In this document: positions 1-9,352 of the stretch, one piece after another
Layout of the letters: each line of letters starts with the position of its first letter
How positions within the stretch are numbered: the stretch's first letter is position 1
Source: Amygdalobacter indicium
Lineage (GTDB): Bacteria; Bacillota; Clostridia; Saccharofermentanales; Fastidiosipilaceae
Reading direction: 5' to 3'
DNA: 64,000 nt
Assembly (NCBI RefSeq): GCF_029101545.1
Contig: NZ_CP118866.1
Coordinates: 248,001 to 312,000, forward strand
Position numbers and translations under genes: made by a program
The notes under the pieces: model-generated
Database searches by the model: none
Told to the model about the DNA's origin: nothing
What the model saw: the letters and a program-made list of their open reading frames with translations, nothing else

Positions 1-843
1 CCGAAAGCTATGGTTTCGGCCGACCGCCTGCGGGAGGTACTGGAGACTGAAATTTCAATTAAAAATTGTGCCGCCCCGATTATGGCGACGGATAATTCGG
101 GCAGATTGGAATTCAGGAATGTGAATTTCATCTATCCCGATGCGCAGGAGCCGGTTTTGCGCAATATAAGCTTTACGGTTAATCCGGGAGAAACTGTGGC
201 CTTTATCGGTTCTACAGGCTCCGGCAAGTCGACTATTGTGAAACTTATTCCCCGTTTCTATGATGTTTCCGACGGCGAAATTTTGTTGGACGGAATTAAT
301 ATTAAAGACCTTGATTTACATGTTTTACGGGCAAAAATCGGTTATACGCCGCAAAAGGCCAATTTGTTCACCGGGGAAATACAGGATAACTTGAAATTCG
401 GTTATGAATTTGCCGGAATAAACGATATGTTGTATGCCGTTGATATAGCACAGGCACGGGAATTTATCGACAAAACGCCGGAGGGGTTTGAAACTTATCT
501 GTCCGAAGGCGGCAATAATCTTTCCGGCGGGCAAAAGCAACGCTTATCTATAGCCCGTTCGATTATCGGCGAGCATGAAGTTTATATTTTCGACGATTCG
601 TTTTCCGCTTTGGATTATAAAACCGATGCTCAGGTGCGCAAATCTTTGCATGAACGTATAAAAAACGCTTCAACAATTATTGTGGCGCAGAGAATTGCGA
701 CAATAATGCAGGCGGACAAAATAATCGTTCTGGATCGCGGTACCATTGCCGCTCAGGGTCGGCACGAGGAGCTTTTACAAACATCGCAATTATACAGAGA
801 AATTGCACACTCACAGTTAAGCGAGGAGGAATTAAATGCCTAA
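1..843 (+). CDS. ABC exporter subunit, degenerate-site half (5' partial)
   Basis: C-terminal part of an ABC exporter subunit; the frame is open from base 1, so the membrane domain lies outside the window. The visible part is a full nucleotide-binding domain: Walker A GSTGSGKST, signature LSGGQKQ, Walker B YIFDDS, D-loop SALD. The catalytic Glu after Walker B is Asp (FDDS) and the H-loop His is Gln (VAQRIA). These are the substitutions known for the degenerate site of heterodimeric exporters such as TM287/288, BmrCD and LmrCD. The stop overlaps the next gene by 8 bp, whose product has the complementary canonical residues, so the two almost certainly form one heterodimer. The substrate (drug, lipid or peptide) cannot be read from the sequence. 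Confidence 0.9.
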   Translation, partial: PKAMVSADRLREVLETEISIKNCAAPIMATDNSGRLEFRNVNFIYPDAQEPVLRNISFTVNPGETVAFIGSTGSGKSTIVKLIPRFYDVSDGEILLDGINIKDLDLHVLRAKIGYTPQKANLFTGEIQDNLKFGYEFAGINDMLYAVDIAQAREFIDKTPEGFETYLSEGGNNLSGGQKQRLSIARSIIGEHEVYIFDDSFSALDYKTDAQVRKSLHERIKNASTIIVAQRIATIMQADKIIVLDRGTIAAQGRHEELLQTSQLYREIAHSQLSEEELNA

Positions 844-2635
844 TTCGAAGGGAATAATGCGCAAGCTTGCCAAATATATTTTTCAATACAAATTACGTTT
901 GTTTATTTCGTTGACCTGCGTTTTGCTTATGACCGTCTCAAGTGTTTTGCAGCCTTATATTATCGGTCTGGCCATTACCGGCATCGGGAAAGACCTGATG
1001 GAGGTGCATGCGGGCTTGCGTAGCGGCATTGACTTCCGCTATTTAGGAAAAATTTTATTGCTTATTTTTTTTAACGGAATAATAAATGTTCTGACCAATT
1101 TTTTCAGCCTTTCACTTATGGCGGATATTGTGCAGAAAGCGATGCGGGATTTAAGGCGGGATATCTCGCTGAAAATAAACAGAATTGCCGTCAGTTATTT
1201 TGACAGCAATAAATTGGGCGATATTCTTTCCCGGGTAACCAATGATGTTGATACTATTTCCAATGCCTTACAGCAGGGGGCGGTCAATATCATGCTGAAT
1301 ATTTTGTCCATTCTTGCGTCCATCTTGATGATGACTATATTTTCGCTGAAGTTTTCCTTGCTGATTTTAGCGGCTATTCTGCTCAACTTTTTGTTGGGAA
1401 AATATATCATAAAATTTTCTCAGCCGATTTTTCAAAAGCAGGCCAATGCTTTGGGCTCACTTTTCGGTTTCGTGCAGGAGCAGCTTTCCGGGCAGGCGGA
1501 AATTTGTGCGTTTAATAAGGAGCAACTCTCGTTTGAGGTTTTTGTGCAGAAAAATAAAAAATTGTTTCTGCTCGGCCGTAATTCCACCTTTTTCTCGCAG
1601 ATAATAAGTCCTCTGAGCTCTTTGGTGCTGAATTTGGCGTATATTGTTGTTTTTTATATAGGTGCGAAAATGGTTTATGCCGGTCTCTTTACAATCGGTA
1701 ATTTGCAGGCTTTTATTTCTTATGTCGGCAATATCAAGGGAGCAATTAACAGTTCTACCGGTTTGATTCCGTTGCTGCAGGCCGCTTCGGCTTCCGGTAA
1801 AAGAATTTTCGATTTCCTGGAAACGCAGGAGATGCCGTCGGAGCTGCAGTGTGAAAAATTGCCGCAGAAGGTGAACGGGGCGGTAGAATTTCGCCATGTC
1901 GCTTTCGGTTATCGTCAGGATAAAAAGTTGATGCGGGATGTTTCTTTCAAGGTAAATCCGGGTGAAAAAGTCGCTATTGTCGGGCCGACGGGCGCCGGTA
2001 AGACTACTTTGGTAAATTTGTTGATGCGCTTTTATGAAGTTGATCAGGGGGAAATATATATCGACGGGATAAATATTAAGGAAGTGAACAAGGCGGATTT
2101 GCGTTCGCATATGGGTATGGTTTTGCAGGATGCCCGTCTTTTCGCCGGGACTGTAATGGAAAATATTCGCTTCGGTAAATTAACTGCCGGCGATATGGAG
2201 GTCAGGGAAGCTTGTCGGATAGCTAATGTTGATAGTTTTATAAAAACTTTGCCGGGAACTTATGAGATGAAAATTACAGAAGGCGGGGCAAATGTGTCTC
2301 AAGGGCAAAGACAGCTTATGACTATTGCCCGGGCACTTCTTGCTGCTCCGGATATTTTGATTTTGGATGAAGCGACGTCATCTGTCGACACGCGCCTGGA
2401 ACGTTTAATTCAGGAAGCGATGGACAGAGTTACTGCCGGGAGAACCAGCTTCATCATTGCTCACAGATTGTCGACAATTAAGAATGCCGATTTGATTCTG
2501 GTTCTGCAAGACGGAGATATTATCGAGACGGGTAAGCATGAGGAGCTTATAGCGCGAAAAGGTTTTTATTACGAGCTTTACAATGCGCAGTTTAAGCAGG
2601 CGGAAGAACCGGCAGATATTCATATTACATATTGA
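836..2635 (+). CDS. ABC exporter subunit, canonical-site half
   Basis: Complete 599-residue half-transporter: six-helix membrane domain (about residues 15-310), then a nucleotide-binding domain with Walker A GPTGAGKTT near residue 382, signature VSQGQ, Walker B ILILDEA near 505 and H-loop IIAHRLST. The ATPase residues are canonical, but the signature is VSQGQ instead of LSGGQ. This is the mirror image of the upstream partner, as expected for a heterodimer with one active and one degenerate ATP site. The start has an AGGAGG-type site 7 nt upstream, inside the end of the previous gene, so the two are translationally coupled. A weak hairpin follows at 2653-2670. Confidence 0.93.
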   Translation: MPNSKGIMRKLAKYIFQYKLRLFISLTCVLLMTVSSVLQPYIIGLAITGIGKDLMEVHAGLRSGIDFRYLGKILLLIFFNGIINVLTNFFSLSLMADIVQKAMRDLRRDISLKINRIAVSYFDSNKLGDILSRVTNDVDTISNALQQGAVNIMLNILSILASILMMTIFSLKFSLLILAAILLNFLLGKYIIKFSQPIFQKQANALGSLFGFVQEQLSGQAEICAFNKEQLSFEVFVQKNKKLFLLGRNSTFFSQIISPLSSLVLNLAYIVVFYIGAKMVYAGLFTIGNLQAFISYVGNIKGAINSSTGLIPLLQAASASGKRIFDFLETQEMPSELQCEKLPQKVNGAVEFRHVAFGYRQDKKLMRDVSFKVNPGEKVAIVGPTGAGKTTLVNLLMRFYEVDQGEIYIDGINIKEVNKADLRSHMGMVLQDARLFAGTVMENIRFGKLTAGDMEVREACRIANVDSFIKTLPGTYEMKITEGGANVSQGQRQLMTIARALLAAPDILILDEATSSVDTRLERLIQEAMDRVTAGRTSFIIAHRLSTIKNADLILVLQDGDIIETGKHEELIARKGFYYELYNAQFKQAEEPADIHITY

Positions 2636-2652
2636 TTACAGCGAACAAATTC

Positions 2653-2670
2653 AGCCCGAAAATTCGGCTT
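2653..2670 (+). terminator. Weak hairpin after ABC exporter operon
   Basis: AGCCCGAA and TTCGGCTT form a short stem with one bulged C, 18 nt after the ABC stop; a T-run appears only about 20 nt later. A second hairpin, GGGCG-AG-CGCCC at 2706-2717, lies just before the next promoter region. One or both may end transcription. Confidence 0.35.
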
Positions 2671-2717
2671 TATGTAAAGACTGTAAATTTTTTTGCGTTG
2701 CAATGGGGCGAGCGCCC

Positions 2718-2748
2718 TTGTTAAAATGTGAAAGTAAAATTGTATAAA
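2718..2748 (+). promoter_or_regulatory. Possible promoter of surface protein gene 2767
   Basis: TTGTTA (2718-2723) and TATAAA (2743-2748) are separated by 19 bp, longer than ideal. They lie just upstream of the GAGGT ribosome site and ATG at 2767. Weak sequence-only call. Confidence 0.3.
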
Positions 2749-2766
2749 ATCTGATCGAGGTAGACG

Positions 2767-4107
2767 ATGAAAAGAAGTAGATTAACCGTATCCATATTGA
2801 GTTTGAGTTTGGCTGTATTAGTAGGTGCAGCCGGTATATTCGGCGGGGCTGAAGTAGTTGTTGCTGCAGAGACACAAACAGCAGCGGCCGAGCAGACTGT
2901 GAAAGTCTTAAAGCAGGTGAAATTCACTTTTCAGGTGAACGGTAAAGATTATCAGACCCGAGAAATAGCTGAACTTTATCAAAAGGGTGATAAGTACGGT
3001 TTGGAGCAGAACGATATTCAGTATACGGTCGCTCAAATTATCGGCGGCCTTTTAGCCGGTGTCCAGAATGATATTATGCAGGATAATCAGGGTAATTTAC
3101 CGATGATTCTCGATAATATCAAGTACCCTGAAACTATCAATGACGGTGAAAATAAGCTCACGCTTGCAATTATCAAAGAATCGGATTTAACCGATGCGGC
3201 AGTAGAATCTCTGGCCGCTTCCGGTATTTCACCTGAACAATTGGCAGAACTTTTGCAGAAACAAAATAAAAAAATTTCTCCGCGCCAGATGCAATTATTC
3301 TCGGCTGTCCCGATTCAACGTCTGGCCGCCCTCCAAAAGTTGTACAAGGAAGCTGTGGAATCGGCACAATTGATTGCTGCCGGTAAAGTTCAGGCAAGCG
3401 ACTCGGAGAAAGCGGCTGCCGCAGAATTGCTGCAGGTCAAAGCCTCTTTCGGTAATAAAGAAGCGGCGAAGTTCACTGAGGAGGAAATTAAGAAGGCAGG
3501 TGCTGCCGCGACAACTTTCAACAGCAAAATATCTGCTACCTTGAAGGCTGCCTTGCAGGCTTATAAAGAAAATCCAACTGCCGAGGGACAGGAAAACGGC
3601 GGTAATCCGGCACCGGTACCTTCACCGGCTCCGGCTCCGGCACCTACTGACACAACTGAAACACAGAAAGTGACTAGCGGTTCGAGCGATAAGAGCGTCG
3701 AACTATTGGAAAAAACGTCCACACCTGTAACGCCGGACAACCCTTTCATGGCTCGCTTTGCCGCAGAACCTTCAGACCTGACAGAGGTCGAAGTCGATGG
3801 CGAAAAGCTTAACCGGGGCCTTGATTATACGGTTACGCACGGCAGCACCGTGATTACTTTGACCAAGAATTATTTGCAGACTTTGACTGCCGGTGAACAC
3901 ACTTTAACTGCTGTGTTCTCTAACGGTGTCGGCTCGGCCTCTTTCGTTCTTGCTGAAAATCTCGCCGGTATGAAAACTACCCAAGCGAAAAAACAGGTTG
4001 CCAAAACCGGTGAGCTTGCAACAAGCGTCGGTGCCGGATTCATGGGAATTATCAGCTTGCTCGGGGCAGCTGTAATTAAAGGAAAAAAAGATAAGCTCGT
4101 AAAATAA
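2767..4107 (+). CDS. Cell-wall-anchored surface protein with X2-like domain and VAKTGE signal
   Basis: 446-residue secreted protein. A signal peptide (about residues 1-36) ends near VVAAE. The middle is helical and rich in Ala/Gln/Lys, followed by a Pro/Ala/Thr spacer (about 275-300). A compact domain at about 330-395 contains VEVDGEKLNRGLDYTV and AGEHTLTAVFSNG, resembling the X2-like Ig-fold domains common in clostridial surface proteins. The C terminus is a Gram-positive sorting signal: VAKTGE (410-415), a hydrophobic stretch and tail KGKKDKLVK. The motif departs from LPXTG (V for L, A for P). It stands alone with a strong terminator downstream. The helical part is not recognised; an adhesin role is inferred. 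Confidence 0.85.
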   Translation: MKRSRLTVSILSLSLAVLVGAAGIFGGAEVVVAAETQTAAAEQTVKVLKQVKFTFQVNGKDYQTREIAELYQKGDKYGLEQNDIQYTVAQIIGGLLAGVQNDIMQDNQGNLPMILDNIKYPETINDGENKLTLAIIKESDLTDAAVESLAASGISPEQLAELLQKQNKKISPRQMQLFSAVPIQRLAALQKLYKEAVESAQLIAAGKVQASDSEKAAAAELLQVKASFGNKEAAKFTEEEIKKAGAAATTFNSKISATLKAALQAYKENPTAEGQENGGNPAPVPSPAPAPAPTDTTETQKVTSGSSDKSVELLEKTSTPVTPDNPFMARFAAEPSDLTEVEVDGEKLNRGLDYTVTHGSTVITLTKNYLQTLTAGEHTLTAVFSNGVGSASFVLAENLAGMKTTQAKKQVAKTGELATSVGAGFMGIISLLGAAVIKGKKDKLVK

Positions 4108-4140
4108 AATTACGGGCCGGGCATAAATAATACGCAAAAT

Positions 4141-4187
4141 AAAAGCTTGCTTATAGTTCCGATAACGGAATGAAGGCAAGCTTTTTT
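4141..4187 (+). terminator. Bidirectional terminator between 2767 gene and glyA
   Basis: A perfect 10-bp stem, AAAAGCTTGC (4141-4150) with GCAAGCTTTT (4176-4185), encloses a second small hairpin (GTTCCG/CGGAA) and runs into a T-rich tail. The A-rich left side gives a shorter U-run for the opposite strand, so it can also serve glyA. Confidence 0.8.
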
Positions 4188-4208
4188 CTTGACCGGACAA
4201 TATCGCAG

Positions 4209-5462
4209 TTACTTGGCGTAGATAGGGAATTTTGCCGTTAAGTCCAACGCTTCGGCCGCCAACGCCGTCAGAATGCTATCTGCAGTCGGATTACTTAAAG
4301 CTGTCACAATCATTTCAGCTACTCTTTCAGCCTCTTTTTCCTTAAAACCTCTGGTTGTAATCGCCGGTGTGCCGATACGAATACCGCTGGTGATAAAAGG
4401 CGATTGTGTTTCGCCGGGGATCGTATTTTTGTTCACGGCAATATGAATACTGCCGAGAATTTCCTCTGCGTCTTTGCCGGTTAAATTAAATTTAGTAACA
4501 TCCAGCAGCATTAAATGGCTGTCTGTTCCGCCTGTTATAATTCTGGCCGGATTATTACCGTTAAAAACTTTCGCCATGGCTTGAGCGTTTTGCAGTATTT
4601 GGCGGCAATAGGTAGTGAACTCAGGTTGTAAAGCTTCATAAAAAGCAACAGCTTTGGCAGCAATTACATGCTCTAAAGGTCCGCCTTGACAGCCGGGGAA
4701 TAAAGCTGAATTCAGTTTGCGGGCGTATTTTTCCCGGGCGAGGATCAGGCCGCCGCGCGGGCCTCTTAAAGTTTTGTGCGTGGTAGAGGTGACAACATCG
4801 GCGAAAGGTACAGGATTAGGATAAAGTCCGGCTGCAACCAAACCGGCTACATGGGCCATATCCACCATTAAAACGGCCCCGACTTCATCGGCAATCCGCC
4901 GAAATTCGGCAAAATCAAGCTTGCGGGAGTATGCGGAAAAACCGGCGATAATCATTTTGGGACGACATTCCAAGGCGGTTTGGCGCAGCTTAGCATAATT
5001 AATTCTCTCTGTTGTCGGATCAAGGCCGTAACTGACGGCGTGATATAGTTTACCGGAGAAATTGGCACTCGAACCGTGGGTCAAATGACCGCCGGCGCTC
5101 AGATCCATCCCCATGAAAGTATCTCCCGGCTGCAAAAAAGCCTGAAAGACTGCATTGTTCGCTTGGGAGCCGGAATGCGGTTGGACGTTGGCATATTCGG
5201 CGGAGAACAATTTTTTGGCCCGCTCAATCGCCAATTCTTCGATTTGATCGATAATTTTGCAACCGCCGTAATAACGTTTGTGCGGATAACCTTCGGCGTA
5301 TTTATTGCTCAGAACGCTGCCTTGCGCCTGCAATACCTGACGGGAGACATAATTTTCGGAGGCAATTAATTCGATTTCCTCTTCCTGTCTTTTGCTTTCG
5401 GCGGCAATTAAATTAAATATTTCCTGATCTACTTCCTGATCGTGCTTTCTTTCTTCCGGCAT
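4209..5462 (-). CDS. glyA: Serine hydroxymethyltransferase
   Basis: 417-residue PLP enzyme interconverting serine plus tetrahydrofolate with glycine plus 5,10-methylene-tetrahydrofolate, the main one-carbon source in the cytoplasm. Family hallmarks: IELIASENYVS near the N terminus, the tetrahydrofolate/PLP region, and TSTTHKTLRGPRGG, where Lys230 should form the PLP Schiff base. Length is normal. The frame stays open for 30 more codons upstream, but the start at 5462 is chosen because it has an AGAGGA ribosome site and begins where family members begin. A -10-like TATAAT lies about 40 nt upstream. Monocistronic, convergent with the surface gene. Confidence 0.97.
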   Translation of the reverse strand: MPEERKHDQEVDQEIFNLIAAESKRQEEEIELIASENYVSRQVLQAQGSVLSNKYAEGYPHKRYYGGCKIIDQIEELAIERAKKLFSAEYANVQPHSGSQANNAVFQAFLQPGDTFMGMDLSAGGHLTHGSSANFSGKLYHAVSYGLDPTTERINYAKLRQTALECRPKMIIAGFSAYSRKLDFAEFRRIADEVGAVLMVDMAHVAGLVAAGLYPNPVPFADVVTSTTHKTLRGPRGGLILAREKYARKLNSALFPGCQGGPLEHVIAAKAVAFYEALQPEFTTYCRQILQNAQAMAKVFNGNNPARIITGGTDSHLMLLDVTKFNLTGKDAEEILGSIHIAVNKNTIPGETQSPFITSGIRIGTPAITTRGFKEKEAERVAEMIVTALSNPTADSILTALAAEALDLTAKFPIYAK

Positions 5463-5718
5463 CTTGTTTCCTCTTATTTCATAGATTTTAAGTCTATTAT
5501 AAAGGAGCGTTGTGTATGAAAGAAAGATAAGTTTTGAATAATCAGCCGGCAATACCTATTTACAAACGGCGGGAGCGGAACAGGCCCGATGCGCCGGCTT
5601 TTGTAATTGGTGCCAAAGAAATAAGGTCTATTTTGTTATACAATTTAAAGGCTGTATTTCAGAGGCTGTAAATATCATTACACAGAACGCTGAAAGTTTA
5701 TTAAATAAGGAGAAAAGC

Positions 5719-7467
5719 ATGATCAAAATGCGACTTGTCCGGCTCTTGCAAGGAGCAGGGAAAAATATAATATATCAAATCATTTGGCAAACTGCGGTAC
5801 TTATCGCGCAAATAGTGATAGTCCAAGCTTTGGCCGATTTTATCGCTGCCATCAGGCAAGAGGAACTACTCGGGCAGCAAATAGCAGTAACATTAATAAC
5901 AATATTAATAGGCAGCAGCATTTGCTTTTTCGGGCACCGCTTATATTCTCGGGCCGGCTATCGGGCGACGCGTGACGTTAAACGCCTGCTGCGGCAGAAA
6001 ATTTACGAAAAAGTCCTGCGCTTGGGCCCGTCCTACAAAGAGCAGAGCAAAAGTATCGCTATTGTGCAAATGGCAGGAGAAGGTGTAGAACAGCTGGAGA
6101 CGTATTTCGGGCAATATCTCAGTCAATTTTTTTATGCCCTGATAGCGCCGTTAATTTTATTCGCCTACCTGTCATTTACCGTCAGCGTAAAAGTTGCGCT
6201 TACCCTGTATGTAACAGTTTGGCTGATTCCGCCGGTAATTATGATTGTGATGATCGTCGCCAAAAAATTATTGAGTAAATATTTCAAATCTTATTACAAC
6301 TTAGGCGGCAATTTCCTGGAGAAGCTGAGAGGCATGACAACCTTGAAAATCTATCAGGCGGACGAAGCGGCAGCGGCGAGCATGGACGAAGAAGCGGAAA
6401 ATTTCCGCAAAATTACCATGAAAGTATTATTGATGCAGTTAAACAGCATTTCAGTAATGGACGCTATTACCTATGTCGGTGCTTGCGGCGGCATAATTGT
6501 AGCTTTGCATCTCTTTGCCGCCGGTACAATTTCTTTGGCGGCGACAATTGTCGTGCTGTTTTTAGCCTTGGAATTTTTCTTGCCGATGCGGGCTCTGGGC
6601 AGCTTATTTCATATCGGTATGAACGGAATAAAAGCCGCAGACAGGATCTTTGCTTTCCTGGATTTGCCGGAACCGACTACGGGAGAAAAAGAATTAACGG
6701 CGGACAGGATTGCAATTGAATTGCAGCATCTCACCTTTGCTTATGAGCCGTCGCGGACAATTTTGCAGGATGTCAATATTGCGATTGCTCCCGGTTCATT
6801 TATCTCATTAGTCGGAGTTTCCGGTTCGGGTAAATCGACAATTGCATCTTTAATAATGGGTAAGCATCGGACATATAACGGTCAAATTAAATTTAACGGC
6901 ACTGAACTGAGCGATTATACCTGTCACAGTATTATGGACAATATTACCTTAGTCGGCTCGAACAGTTGGATATTTCAAGGAACAGTCAGAGATAATCTCC
7001 TGCAGGGAAAGGCGACAGCAACTGTGGCGGAGATGGAAAAAGCTTTAGAAGAAGTTAATTTGCTTAACTTTGTCAGAGAAAGAGGCGGCTTGGATATGCC
7101 CGTTATGACCAACGGCAGCAATCTCTCCGGCGGTCAGAAACAGCGCTTGGCCTTGGCGCGGGCTTTGTTGCATGACACGCCTGTATATATTTTCGACGAG
7201 GCGACATCCAACGTGGATGTGGAAAGTGAAACTCTGATTATGCAGGTCATTCATCAGTTGGCAGCAAGGAAAACAATTCTCTTTATTTCGCACAAATTAG
7301 CTAATGTTGCGGACAGCGACAAAATTTATCTGCTGCAGAACGGTAAAGTTGCAGAAGCGGGAACACAGGCGGAATTAATGGACTTACAGGGAACATACTA
7401 TAAATTGTTTACGGAGCAAAAAAGGCTTTTACGTTTCAGTACGACAAAGGAAGGTGAACAGGCATGA
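5719..7467 (+). CDS. cydD: CydD-like thiol/heme ABC exporter subunit
   Basis: 582-residue half-transporter. The membrane domain carries the CydD-type run GEGVEQLETYF and MTTLKIYQADEA. The ATPase domain has Walker A GVSGSGKST (about 366), LSGGQKQ (about 468), Walker B VYIFDEA (about 490) and H-loop ISHKLA. In known bacteria CydDC exports cysteine/glutathione and supports cytochrome bd assembly. The ribosome site AAGGAGA is well placed. It overlaps the next gene by 4 bp (ATGA), so the pair is coupled. No cydAB is nearby, so the substrate could differ; assignment is by family resemblance. Confidence 0.8.
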   Translation: MIKMRLVRLLQGAGKNIIYQIIWQTAVLIAQIVIVQALADFIAAIRQEELLGQQIAVTLITILIGSSICFFGHRLYSRAGYRATRDVKRLLRQKIYEKVLRLGPSYKEQSKSIAIVQMAGEGVEQLETYFGQYLSQFFYALIAPLILFAYLSFTVSVKVALTLYVTVWLIPPVIMIVMIVAKKLLSKYFKSYYNLGGNFLEKLRGMTTLKIYQADEAAAASMDEEAENFRKITMKVLLMQLNSISVMDAITYVGACGGIIVALHLFAAGTISLAATIVVLFLALEFFLPMRALGSLFHIGMNGIKAADRIFAFLDLPEPTTGEKELTADRIAIELQHLTFAYEPSRTILQDVNIAIAPGSFISLVGVSGSGKSTIASLIMGKHRTYNGQIKFNGTELSDYTCHSIMDNITLVGSNSWIFQGTVRDNLLQGKATATVAEMEKALEEVNLLNFVRERGGLDMPVMTNGSNLSGGQKQRLALARALLHDTPVYIFDEATSNVDVESETLIMQVIHQLAARKTILFISHKLANVADSDKIYLLQNGKVAEAGTQAELMDLQGTYYKLFTEQKRLLRFSTTKEGEQA

Positions 7468-9149
7468 AAGAGAGAAGATCGGGCTTAGCGATTATGCGGC
7501 GTTTGATTGTTTTGGTCAAACCTTTAAGCGGGGTGATGGCTTTAGCGATTTTATTAGGTGTTACAGGCTTTTTGTGCGCGATATTTCTGCCGATATTAGG
7601 AGCTGTAGCTGTCGGTGATATAGCGACGGCGGCCGAATATATAAATTCGCCTTTTGCTTTCAGACTGTCATGGCGGCAAATAGTGCTGATAATGGTAATT
7701 ATCGCAGCTTTAAGAGGCGTTTTGCATTACGGCGAACAATATTGTAATCATTACATAGCATTCCGGCTCTTAGCTCTCATTCGGCATCAGGTCTTTGCCA
7801 AATTGCGCCAATTGTGCCCGGCTAAGCTGGAGGGTAAAAATAAGGGTGATTTAATTGCCATCATCACAGCAGATATCGAATTGTTGGAAGTCTTTTTCGC
7901 CCATACGATTTCACCGATTGCGATAGCTTTTTTGACCTCGTTGATCATGTTGCTGTTTATCGGGGCGCAACATTGGCTGGCCGGAATAATCGCGCTGGTC
8001 GCTTATATTGTTGTCGGCGTCATTCTCCCTTTGTGGAACGGTAAACGCGGCGCGCAAAACGGTCTGGCTCTGCGTAATACGGTAGCTGATTTGGACACTT
8101 TTGTTCTCGACAGTTTATATGGTATGGATGAGATAATTCAGTACGGGCAGGGCGAGCAGGAACAGGCGAAATTAACGGCAAAAACGCAAAAATTGTCGCA
8201 GTATCAACAAAAAATGAGTGAGTTTAGCGGTTCGGAAAAATCAATCAGAAATTTGATTATCCAATTTTTCTCCTGGCTGCTGTTTTTCGTGATGTGCGTG
8301 CTTTACAAGCAGGGAACGGTATCTTTTACCAACGTACTTTTAGCGACAACGGCTATTTTCAGTTCTTTTGGACCGTTAGCGGCTCTATCTTCGCTTTCTA
8401 ACGGCTTAAATCAGACTTTGGCAAGCGGCGAACGTGTTTTGAGTTTGTTGGAGGAAAAGCCGGAAGTTGAGGAAGAGACACAGGGCTTGGAGATGAATTA
8501 TACCGGTACGGAAATTAAGCAAGTTTCCTTCGCTTATCAGGAAAAACCGGTATTGAGCGATGTTTCACTTGCAATTAAACGAGGGCAAGTATTGGGAATT
8601 TACGGTGCCAGCGGTTCGGGCAAGTCGACCCTGTTAAAATTATTAATGCGCTTTTACGATGTAAATAGCGGCGAAATTCTCGTTTCACAGGAAAATATTA
8701 AAGCGATTAACACAAGTTCTTTGCGCCGCATGATGAGCTATGTAACTCAGGAAACGCAGATTTTTTCTACAACAATTCTTGATAATATTAAGGTTGCTAA
8801 ATTAAACGCTACAACGGCGGAAGTAGAAGCGGCAGCGAAAAAAGCCGGTTTGCATGACTTTGTGCTGAGCTTGCCGCAGGCTTACCGCACGCACATCGGC
8901 GAATTAGGGGATACGCTGTCCGACGGGGAAAAGCAGCGAATCGGTTTGGCGCGCGCTTTTTTGCATGCAGCCGATTTGATTTTACTGGATGAACCGACAA
9001 GTAATCTGGATGCCCTGAACGAGGGAATTATCCTGGATTCATTGGAGTCCGCTGTTGCCTCGGCAAGCGATAAAACTATCGTATTGGTTTCGCACAGACG
9101 CTCAACTTTGTCGATTGCCGATCGGATTTTTACCCTGAAAAAAGCTTGA
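7464..9149 (+). CDS. cydC: CydC-like thiol/heme ABC exporter subunit
   Basis: 561-residue partner of the preceding protein. The CydC-type segment ALRGVLHYGEQ...FRLLALIRHQVF is present in the membrane domain. The ATPase domain has Walker A GASGSGKST (about 381), signature LSDGEKQ, Walker B LILLDEPTSNLD and H-loop VSHRRST. Signature LSDGE instead of LSGGQ is in line with CydC proteins. Its start lies inside the stop of cydD (ATGA). No clear terminator follows; a gap of about 200 bp with a possible promoter (TTACAA, then TAATAT near 9284) separates it from the PTS-like gene. Confidence 0.8.
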   Translation: MKERRSGLAIMRRLIVLVKPLSGVMALAILLGVTGFLCAIFLPILGAVAVGDIATAAEYINSPFAFRLSWRQIVLIMVIIAALRGVLHYGEQYCNHYIAFRLLALIRHQVFAKLRQLCPAKLEGKNKGDLIAIITADIELLEVFFAHTISPIAIAFLTSLIMLLFIGAQHWLAGIIALVAYIVVGVILPLWNGKRGAQNGLALRNTVADLDTFVLDSLYGMDEIIQYGQGEQEQAKLTAKTQKLSQYQQKMSEFSGSEKSIRNLIIQFFSWLLFFVMCVLYKQGTVSFTNVLLATTAIFSSFGPLAALSSLSNGLNQTLASGERVLSLLEEKPEVEEETQGLEMNYTGTEIKQVSFAYQEKPVLSDVSLAIKRGQVLGIYGASGSGKSTLLKLLMRFYDVNSGEILVSQENIKAINTSSLRRMMSYVTQETQIFSTTILDNIKVAKLNATTAEVEAAAKKAGLHDFVLSLPQAYRTHIGELGDTLSDGEKQRIGLARAFLHAADLILLDEPTSNLDALNEGIILDSLESAVASASDKTIVLVSHRRSTLSIADRIFTLKKA

Positions 9150-9352
9150 GCCGTTGCTGCAGCCTCTGTCCCGGCCGCCTTTTACTTGAAGGAGAGAAGT
9201 ATTTTTATACGCTATGCATATAAATAAAACTTAAGACTTTCTAATGGTTATAGCGGTTACCGTTACAAAATTATTCTTTTGTGCTAATATGGTTGGCGAT
9301 ATATTGCTGCGAACCGAAATTAGGCGGTTGGCAGGGAAAAGAGGCAGGTTGT

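Noticed and set aside
1457..2110. Open minus-strand frame of 217 codons
   Set aside because: Antisense to a conserved ABC transporter gene, composition atypical, no ribosome site.
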